Source: Oribacterium sp. UBA6992
GTDB lineage: Bacteria; Bacillota; Clostridia; Lachnospirales; Lachnospiraceae
DNA length: 8,908 bases
Assembly: GCA_002449915.1 (NCBI GenBank)
Contig: DJXY01000168.1
Coordinates: 1 to 8,908, forward strand
Direction of reading: 5' to 3'
Every line of letters begins with the position of its first letter. The stretch's first letter is position 1. The notes under the pieces are model-generated. The model ran no database searches, was not told where the DNA came from, and worked only from the letters and a program-made list of their open reading frames with translations. Position numbers and translations under genes: made by a program. Below, piece after piece: positions 4,491-8,908 of the stretch.

Positions 4491-5813
4491 CTATATACAG
4501 GTGTTGACGTCTACCGCATCGGTCATGACATTCAAAATCTCCTTATCCGTAGATTTCATGCCAACCTTACCAATGTAGCCGACATTTTTGATGGTTTCCT
4601 CGACATCCTCCTCAACAAGACCCTCTCCCGCCTGGAAGCCCTTGTCGTTCATGCTCATATAATGAGCAAGAATCGCTGCATGCACCGAAGCCACAATCTT
4701 AGCAGCACAGCTCGGCTTAGCGCCATCACATACAATACCACCGACATTGGCCAGGGTGTTGGTAATAGTTCTCCCAATATGCGCATAATCTCCGCCACTC
4801 ATATAGGTAATCGCTGCGCCCGCACCGCAGGAAGCACTGACAGCACCGCAAAATGCAGAGAGCGCGCCGATGTAGTGCTTAATGTAAACAGAAACCAGAT
4901 TGGAAATGATCAGTGCCCGATAGCGTACATTGGCTGAAACATGCAGTTTTTCCGCAAAAACCAGTACCGGCATGGTAACCGTAATCCCCTGGTTTCCGGA
5001 GCCTGAATTGATCACAACCGGCATGGAGCAGCCAGACATACGGGCATCACTTCCTGCAGCAGCCGCAGCACACGCAAGCTCCTTGACATCATCTCCCCAC
5101 ACCTCGAGAATTGTTTTGCCAATGCCTGCGCCCCAGGCATGATCCAGTCCCTCCTGCGAAATCGCAGCGTTCATCCGGATCTCACGATCCAGAACATCCT
5201 GCACATCGGTAAGCTCCACCTGGTCTGCATACTGCAGGAGGCCCTTGAGGCTCATCCTGCTTCTGTCGCCACTTGTTACTGACCCGGCGGTGCTGTCCTG
5301 CGTCTGACCATCCTTAATCAGGATCTTATCATCCCTTTTAACAAAGGAAATGTTTGTATGGGTGTTCTGGATAATGACCTCTGCGCTATGATGCTGACCG
5401 CGGATCAGCGCTTCAATATAGAGGTTGGGAACATTCTCCACATACTCATAGTTGCAGAAGCCGGACTGCACCAGCTCTCTTGTTTTTTCCCGGTCTGCGT
5501 CTGTGACATTTTCGATAACCTCAAGCGTAAGATCGGGATTGCCGCCCACAACGCCAAGCGTTGCTGCAACCTCAATGCCCTTCTGTCCGCCTGCATTTGG
5601 AACTTTGACGCCTTTTACATTTTTTATCATATTGCCGGAACAGCGAATCGTAAGATGCTCCGGCTCCTCATCCAGCACTTTTCTGGCAATCGCCGCGCAA
5701 TATGCAATGGCGATCGGTTCCGTGCATCCCATTGCCGGAATCATTTCACTGCGCAGAATGTCGGTATAATTCTGCATTTCCTCTTGACTAAGTCTCTGCT
5801 CACGATCACCCAT
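4491..5813 (-). CDS. cyuA: L-cysteine desulfidase (UPF0597 / CyuA type)
   Basis: The 440-residue product has the full pattern of the L-cysteine desulfidase family, which is related to L-serine dehydratase alpha chains and uses an oxygen-labile [4Fe-4S] cluster to split L-cysteine into pyruvate, ammonia and sulfide. Visible landmarks are IPAMGCTEP (residues 25-33, with C30), CSGNMIKNVKGV (58-69), the glycine-rich SGSGNQGITVTMPV (270-283), FCGAVSASCGAGAA (321-334) and GGIVCDGAKPSCAAK (358-372). C30, C322, C329, C362 and C369 are the candidate cluster ligands; which of them bind is not decided here. The length is normal for the family. The ATG has AGGAGG 7 nt upstream, lying within the last codons of the preceding truncated frame, whose stop is 2 bp away, so it is translationally coupled as the last gene of the GntR operon. 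The old names yhaM and cdsB cover relatives. A role in cysteine detoxification or energy metabolism is inferred. Confidence 0.9.
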   Translation of the reverse strand: MGDREQRLSQEEMQNYTDILRSEMIPAMGCTEPIAIAYCAAIARKVLDEEPEHLTIRCSGNMIKNVKGVKVPNAGGQKGIEVAATLGVVGGNPDLTLEVIENVTDADREKTRELVQSGFCNYEYVENVPNLYIEALIRGQHHSAEVIIQNTHTNISFVKRDDKILIKDGQTQDSTAGSVTSGDRSRMSLKGLLQYADQVELTDVQDVLDREIRMNAAISQEGLDHAWGAGIGKTILEVWGDDVKELACAAAAAGSDARMSGCSMPVVINSGSGNQGITVTMPVLVFAEKLHVSANVRYRALIISNLVSVYIKHYIGALSAFCGAVSASCGAGAAITYMSGGDYAHIGRTITNTLANVGGIVCDGAKPSCAAKIVASVHAAILAHYMSMNDKGFQAGEGLVEEDVEETIKNVGYIGKVGMKSTDKEILNVMTDAVDVNTCI

Positions 5814-5815
5814 AT

Positions 5816-6124
5816 CTAAACCTCCTGCAGCAAACGGTGATAGTTTGTATGTTGCTGATCACTATCGTTATTAAAAGTCTCCGTAGAACTGAGATCCAAC
5901 ACAATTGGCAAATCAAAGTATCCATCTGTCATAACCTTAACAAAATCCGGGGCCCATGCATCGTGAAATGCTCTCGCGCCGGTTACATTCTGATCATAAT
6001 ACTCCGGATGCTCCACTGCATTGACGAGCTCATCCGGCAGATAATGATGCCAGAACCCAACCGGCACTCTGGATGTTGGGATATTTTTCAGTGCCTTAAA
6101 TACCAGTTCCTTTTTGCTCTCCAT
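5816..6124 (-). pseudogene. Truncated uroporphyrinogen decarboxylase-like (URO-D family) protein
   Basis: The 102 residues match the N-terminus of the URO-D superfamily branch that includes corrinoid methyltransferase proteins (MtaA/CmuA-like): KELVFKALKNIPTSRVPVGF (residues 5-24), a WHHYLPDEL segment, and APDFVKVMTDGYFDLP (58-73). Full members have about 330-380 residues, so about two thirds of the barrel, including the rest of the active site, is missing. After about residue 80 the sequence (FNNDSDQQHTNYHRLLQEV) no longer looks like the family, which suggests an internal deletion joining the N-terminus to unrelated or C-terminal sequence. It still has a strong GAGGAGG ribosome binding site and an open frame whose end carries the ribosome binding site of cyuA. 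It may therefore survive as a translated coupler. Decarboxylase activity is very unlikely. Confidence 0.7.
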
Positions 6125-6142
6125 GCTTTCCTCCTCGCTTCT

Positions 6143-6820
6143 TTAAATTTCTTGTTGATATAATGCCGAAATCTGCGTCTTCACAGAGCAGATATCGTTC
6201 ATGAGTATCGTACAGGCTTTATCCAGATCCTTCTCTTCAATCGCCTCGATCAGTTTTTCATGCCACGCGCCTCTAATAGCTGCATCCCGACCCCAGTCTG
6301 CAATAAAATATTGTGCTATATATGTGGCGCTTTGCCGGATTAGCTTCTCGAGTATATTTAATGCAAATCCATTACCGCTCAAAGAGTATAGATACGAATG
6401 AAACTCGTAATTGATTTTCCAGCTATTGGCTGCAAAATCACAGTCATCTCTCTCCCGTTTTTCCAAAATTTCGTGACACTTGGATGCGATGTGTTTCAAC
6501 TCCAGAATATTATCTGGTGTAATCTTTTCAAAGGATCGGCGGAATCCGCAAATCTCTATGTCACATCTCAATTGGATCAGGTTCATAACATTCTGAAAAC
6601 TCACTGGTACAATCTGATAACCAACTCTTGGAATGCTTCGTAATATTCCGTCATTGCAAAGTGCCAGAAGCGCTTCTCTCACCGGCGATTTGCTGACATT
6701 ATAGATTTCTGTTAATGCTCTTTCTGTAATGATATCCTTGGAAGTAATTTTACCGTTTGTAACCTGATCATAAATCTCATTGTATATTTTTTCTTTCACA
6801 TTAATCTCAGAAACCTTCAT
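6143..6820 (-). CDS. GntR-family transcriptional regulator, FCD (FadR-like) subgroup
   Basis: The 225-residue product has an N-terminal winged helix-turn-helix (about residues 5-72) with the GntR signature ITERALTEIYNVSKSPVREA, followed by a helical FCD effector domain (about 80-215). In FCD proteins a metal and a carboxylate ligand are held by Asp/His residues; FHSYL (H141) and WHEKL (H187) fit two of these, and the third histidine is not obvious. The start at 6820 is preferred because GGGAGG lies 4 nt upstream; an ATG 12 bp earlier would place that site inside the gene and has none of its own. It is the first gene of the operon with the truncated URO-D frame (18 bp gap) and cyuA, and probably represses its own promoter through the repeats at 6833-6873. 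An effector linked to cysteine or a related acid is inference only. Confidence 0.88.
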   Translation of the reverse strand: MKVSEINVKEKIYNEIYDQVTNGKITSKDIITERALTEIYNVSKSPVREALLALCNDGILRSIPRVGYQIVPVSFQNVMNLIQLRCDIEICGFRRSFEKITPDNILELKHIASKCHEILEKRERDDCDFAANSWKINYEFHSYLYSLSGNGFALNILEKLIRQSATYIAQYFIADWGRDAAIRGAWHEKLIEAIEEKDLDKACTILMNDICSVKTQISALYQQEI

Positions 6821-6832
6821 CCAACCTCCCAT

Positions 6833-6873
6833 AGAATATTATTAATATTCTTGTGATATTCTATAAGTATTCT
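6833..6873 (-). promoter_or_regulatory. Operator-like array for the GntR regulator
   Basis: A perfect 9-bp palindrome around one base, AGAATATTA-T-TAATATTCT, covers 6833-6851. Further copies of TATTCT lie at 6857-6862 and 6868-6873. Together with the one in the palindrome at 6846-6851, they are spaced exactly 11 bp apart, one helical turn. The last copy overlaps the -10 box of the promoter, so a bound protein would block transcription. Autoregulation by the adjacent GntR protein is the simplest reading. Confidence 0.55.
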
Positions 6874-6897
6874 ACATCGTTTTGAATTTAATATCAA
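6869..6897 (-). promoter_or_regulatory. Sigma-A promoter of the gntR-cyuA operon
   Basis: On the minus strand TTGATA (6897-6892), 17 bp and TAGAAT (6874-6869) form a strong promoter. Transcription would start near 6862, about 40 nt before the GntR start codon. The transcript leader consists mainly of the palindromic operator-like repeats. Confidence 0.7.
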
Positions 6898-7153
6898 TAT
6901 TTTTTTGTATTATAACCAAAAATGAAATTTTAAATTCCACCATTAATACCAGAGGTAGACGTTAGTCTTGCACAGGTTGCGTTTACTCTTTCATACAATA
7001 GTACTATGATTGCCCTGTCCTTCTGACAGCAGTGGAAGGAAATTAATGAGCAAGTTAATACCATCATCTGTTCAGCCGTCGAGCCATGACTCTGGAAAAC
7101 AGCGTTTCCGCATCCTCGGGATGCCTCGCATCATGGTCTTTCTTCTGAACATA
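6898..7153. other. Gene-free stretch downstream of the orphan riboswitch
   Basis: No recognised gene lies here. On the minus strand a frame is open through the terminator down to TGA at 7064-7066 and ends in DARHPEDAETLFSRVMARRL plus two residues; it reads like a protein end but has no start and no known match. On the plus strand ATG 7046 with GGAAGGA 5 nt upstream opens a 36-codon frame to 7156, of unknown meaning and opposite to the above. CTGTC/GACAG at about 7016-7029 is a short hairpin. The stretch probably holds remains of the gene once driven by the riboswitch. Confidence 0.35.
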
Positions 7154-7182
7154 TAAAAAGAGAACACCCGCAGGTGTTCTCT
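7154..7182 (-). terminator. Intrinsic terminator, expression platform of the TPP riboswitch
   Basis: On the minus strand AGAGAACACC (7182-7173) pairs with GGTGTTCTCT (7168-7159) around a 4-nt loop (TGCG), followed by a TTTTTAT tract (7159-7153). It lies about 40 nt after the 3' end of the TPP aptamer, the usual position for a transcription-terminating expression platform. It would also end transcripts from the CoA-transferase gene upstream. Confidence 0.85.
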
Positions 7183-7220
7183 CAGATCCATAAACGTACA
7201 GAAGACGTCTCATCCTAAGT

Positions 7221-7305
7221 ATTTACCTACGTTGGCATTATCCAAATCAGGTCATAGGTCGAAACGTCATTAGTTTCCTCTCAGCCCCTGACAGAGCTCC
7301 CCGTT
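7221..7305 (-). ncRNA. TPP riboswitch (THI element)
   Basis: The minus strand carries the conserved blocks of the thiamine pyrophosphate aptamer in the right order: GGGGAGC (about 7302-7296), GGGGCTGAGAGG (about 7288-7277), GACCTATGACCTGAT (about 7260-7246), TGGATAATGCCA (about 7244-7233) and ACGTAGGTAAA (7232-7222). CUGAGA binds the pyrimidine ring of TPP, and the GGAUAAUGCCA/ACCUGAU arm holds the pyrophosphate-binding sensor. P1 can close between the outer blocks. A terminator follows at 7154-7182. When TPP is abundant such elements stop transcription. What is odd is that no thiamine gene follows: the next recognised gene in this direction, the GntR regulator, starts 400 bp away with its own promoter. 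It also lies only 77 nt after the stop of the CoA-transferase gene. Confidence 0.93.
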
Positions 7306-7382
7306 GTTTTTATCATTATAACTCTAAAGAAAAATAAAATAAAGCTATTTTATATCATTTCTTATCTCTTTAAAGTTTTTTC

Positions 7383-8714
7383 TTATCTTTTATTACTTCG
7401 TATCCAAATTTTCTGCTTTTCCGCCATTCTGATCAGTTCATCTCTGAAATCCGGATGTGCCAGTGAAATCATCATTTCTGCTCTTTCCCATGTACTTCTG
7501 CCTTCAAGATTGACTATTCCGTACTCTGTCGCAATATAATAGGACTGGCTCCGCGGTGTTGTAATGATATCTCCTGCAAAATGAGGAACTATATTAGAAT
7601 GAACAACTCCATATCTGTCTGTATGCGTAGACTTCATACATACAAACGCTTTTCCTCCGGCACTGTCCGATGCACCTGTAACATAATCCAGCTGTCCTCC
7701 GGTCCCGCTGATATGACGAAGTCCTGAACTCTCCGCGCTTATCTGACCATATAGATCTACAGCAATGCAGCTGTTTACTGATATCATATTATCAATCTGC
7801 GCAATGACATATGGTGAATTAACATATTCAAGTGGACAAGTCACAACACCTGGATTTTCATCCACCCATTCATTAAAACGCTTTGTCCCAAATGCAAAGC
7901 CTGCTACGCCTTTTCCTCTCCATATTTTCTTTTTTGAGTTTGTCAGTTTTCCTGCTTCAAAAAGATCCACATATGCATCTGATGCCAATTCCGTATGCAT
8001 GCCCAGATCTTTCACATCCGACTGTGAAAGCAGCTTTCCTATTGCGCTGGGAAGAGAACCTACTCCAAGCTGCAACGTAGCACCAGACGGAATTTTCGGG
8101 ATGATATATTGAGCTATCTCAATTTCCTTTCTTGTAGGAACCGCCTCAGGTAGGACCGGAAGTTCCGAATGTTCTCCTTCTACAATATAGTCTACCTCAC
8201 TGATATGTATGCTTTCATCAAATCCACCATATATCTTTGGCAGCTTATCATTTATTTCAAGAATAACTACATCAGCATTGTTAAGAATTCCCTTTGCTGT
8301 ACCGGTAGAACTTGACAAATTAAAGTAACCATGGTTATCCATTGGTGTCACACACATCATTGCTACGTTTACTGTCAGAAAATGTTTATAATAAGGAACT
8401 ACATTTCTAAAAATCATCGGAATGTAATTACATAGTCCTCTGTCACAAAGTTTTCTCTCATATGCAGAGCAATGCCAGCTGTTATATATAAAATGTTCTC
8501 TTTCCGGATCACATTCTACTGTTTTTATCGGCCCAAAAATCAAATTCCCTCTGATTTTTACATCGCACAGTTCTTCTTTCCTTTTAGCAAGCGCTTCATC
8601 CAGCAATGTGGGAAATCCTAATGCCACAGAAAAATCAATCCAATCTCCGCTCTTAATTATTGAAACGGCCTCCTCCGGCGTTCTCAGTTTCTTTTGATAC
8701 TCGCTCTTAAACAT
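7383..8714 (-). CDS. Acetyl-CoA hydrolase/transferase-family CoA-transferase (butyryl-CoA:acetate or 4-hydroxybutyrate CoA-transferase type)
   Basis: The 443-residue product is a full-length member of the CoA-transferase family I branch that includes Cat1, Cat2 and But. It would move CoA between an acyl-CoA (for instance butyryl-CoA) and acetate, the last step of butyrate formation in many gut anaerobes; the substrate is not fixed by sequence alone. Landmarks are the LQLGVGSLPSAI coenzyme-A binding loop (residues 214-225), GMHTEL (238-243) with the likely catalytic glutamate E242, and SGTGGQLDYVTGA (336-348) lining the substrate pocket. The start at 8714 is chosen by AGGGGA just upstream and by alignment with the family beginning; a TTG 21 bp earlier is possible but has no better site. 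A near-identical gene ends 77 bp upstream, so the two are tandem paralogs and probably one operon. The TPP riboswitch starts 77 nt after the stop. Confidence 0.85.
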   Translation of the reverse strand: MFKSEYQKKLRTPEEAVSIIKSGDWIDFSVALGFPTLLDEALAKRKEELCDVKIRGNLIFGPIKTVECDPEREHFIYNSWHCSAYERKLCDRGLCNYIPMIFRNVVPYYKHFLTVNVAMMCVTPMDNHGYFNLSSSTGTAKGILNNADVVILEINDKLPKIYGGFDESIHISEVDYIVEGEHSELPVLPEAVPTRKEIEIAQYIIPKIPSGATLQLGVGSLPSAIGKLLSQSDVKDLGMHTELASDAYVDLFEAGKLTNSKKKIWRGKGVAGFAFGTKRFNEWVDENPGVVTCPLEYVNSPYVIAQIDNMISVNSCIAVDLYGQISAESSGLRHISGTGGQLDYVTGASDSAGGKAFVCMKSTHTDRYGVVHSNIVPHFAGDIITTPRSQSYYIATEYGIVNLEGRSTWERAEMMISLAHPDFRDELIRMAEKQKIWIRSNKR

Positions 8715-8791
8715 ACTTCCCCTCAACTCCTTCAAGCATCAGACTATACCCGATATTTTCATCAAAATAATTCTATAATATATTTCCTTTA

Positions 8792-8908
8792 TTATCTCTT
8801 ATTACTTCTTATCCATATTTTTTGCTTTTCCGCCATTTTAATCAAATCATCTCTGAAATTCGGATGTGCCAGCGAAATCAGCATTTCTGCTCTCTCCCAT
8901 GTACTTCT
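8792..8908 (-). CDS. Second CoA-transferase paralog, C-terminal end only (continues beyond the window)
   Basis: The 38 C-terminal residues before the stop at 8792-8794 read [20 protein letters not shown] and onwards, ending in WIRSNKR. They differ from the end of the neighbouring CoA-transferase at only four positions (M/L, D/N, E/D, R/K), all conservative. The nucleotide sequence also matches closely and the similarity stops at the stop codon, so this is a tandem gene duplication and not an assembly artefact. The rest of the gene is right of the window and must be transcribed leftward into the copy described above. Confidence 0.9.
   Translation of the reverse strand, partial: RSTWERAEMLISLAHPNFRDDLIKMAEKQKIWIRSNKR

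Noticed and set aside
7046..7156. 36-codon plus-strand ORF with GGAAGGA
   Set aside because: It has a possible ribosome binding site but no similarity. It overlaps a protein-like frame on the other strand and ends just before the riboswitch terminator, which does not suit plus-strand termination. It is mentioned only as part of the gene-free stretch.
8692..8908. CRISPR or phage attachment repeat from the similarity between 7383-7500 and 8792-8908
   Set aside because: The similarity is coding sequence of two paralogous CoA-transferases and stops at the stop codons.

Overview
The window looks like a chromosomal stretch from an anaerobic Firmicute, most plausibly a gut Lachnospiraceae/Clostridia. 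The reasons are the moderate GC content, the strong AGGAGG-type ribosome binding sites, a butyrate-type CoA-transferase, an oxygen-sensitive cysteine desulfidase, hemerythrin and cobalamin genes, and Clostridia-like AT-rich promoters. This assignment is inference from gene content, not a database match.

Layout from left to right. (1) 1-971, minus strand: a hemerythrin-type di-iron protein followed by the start of an Xaa-Pro aminopeptidase that runs off the left edge. (2) 1100-1441, minus strand: a region without a convincing protein, which holds a textbook promoter, two copies of a 15-nt motif, a minimal 7-codon ORF with a very strong ribosome binding site, a long hairpin and an intrinsic terminator. 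Together these define a structured transcript of about 300 nt, either an sRNA or an attenuating leader for the hemerythrin gene. (3) 1484-1811, plus strand: decayed gene remnants, namely the probable tail of a fumarase beta subunit and a Crp/Fnr regulator with its middle deleted. (4) 1822-2280, minus: a small PsiE-like membrane protein. (5) 2611-3333, plus: a lone cobalt-precorrin-2 C20-methyltransferase. (6) 3498-4412, plus: a secreted protein with glucan/choline-binding-like repeats and a 14-residue tandem repeat.

(7) 4434-6897, minus: a compact operon of a GntR/FCD regulator, a truncated uroporphyrinogen decarboxylase-like fragment and an L-cysteine desulfidase (cyuA type). It has a clear promoter, AGAATA/TATTCT operator-like repeats spaced 11 bp apart, and a 15-bp terminator stem. 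(8) 7154-7305, minus: a complete-looking TPP riboswitch with its own terminator, but no thiamine gene after it. (9) 7383-8908, minus: a butyryl-CoA:acetate CoA-transferase-family gene, preceded by the 3' end of a second, nearly identical copy (tandem paralogs).

The genes do not form one pathway. The window is a patchwork of short metabolic transcription units separated by regions showing recent loss: the broken regulator, the truncated decarboxylase and the orphan riboswitch. The most novel candidate is the 300-nt structured RNA at 1104-1406. The orphan riboswitch and the operator array of the GntR operon come next.
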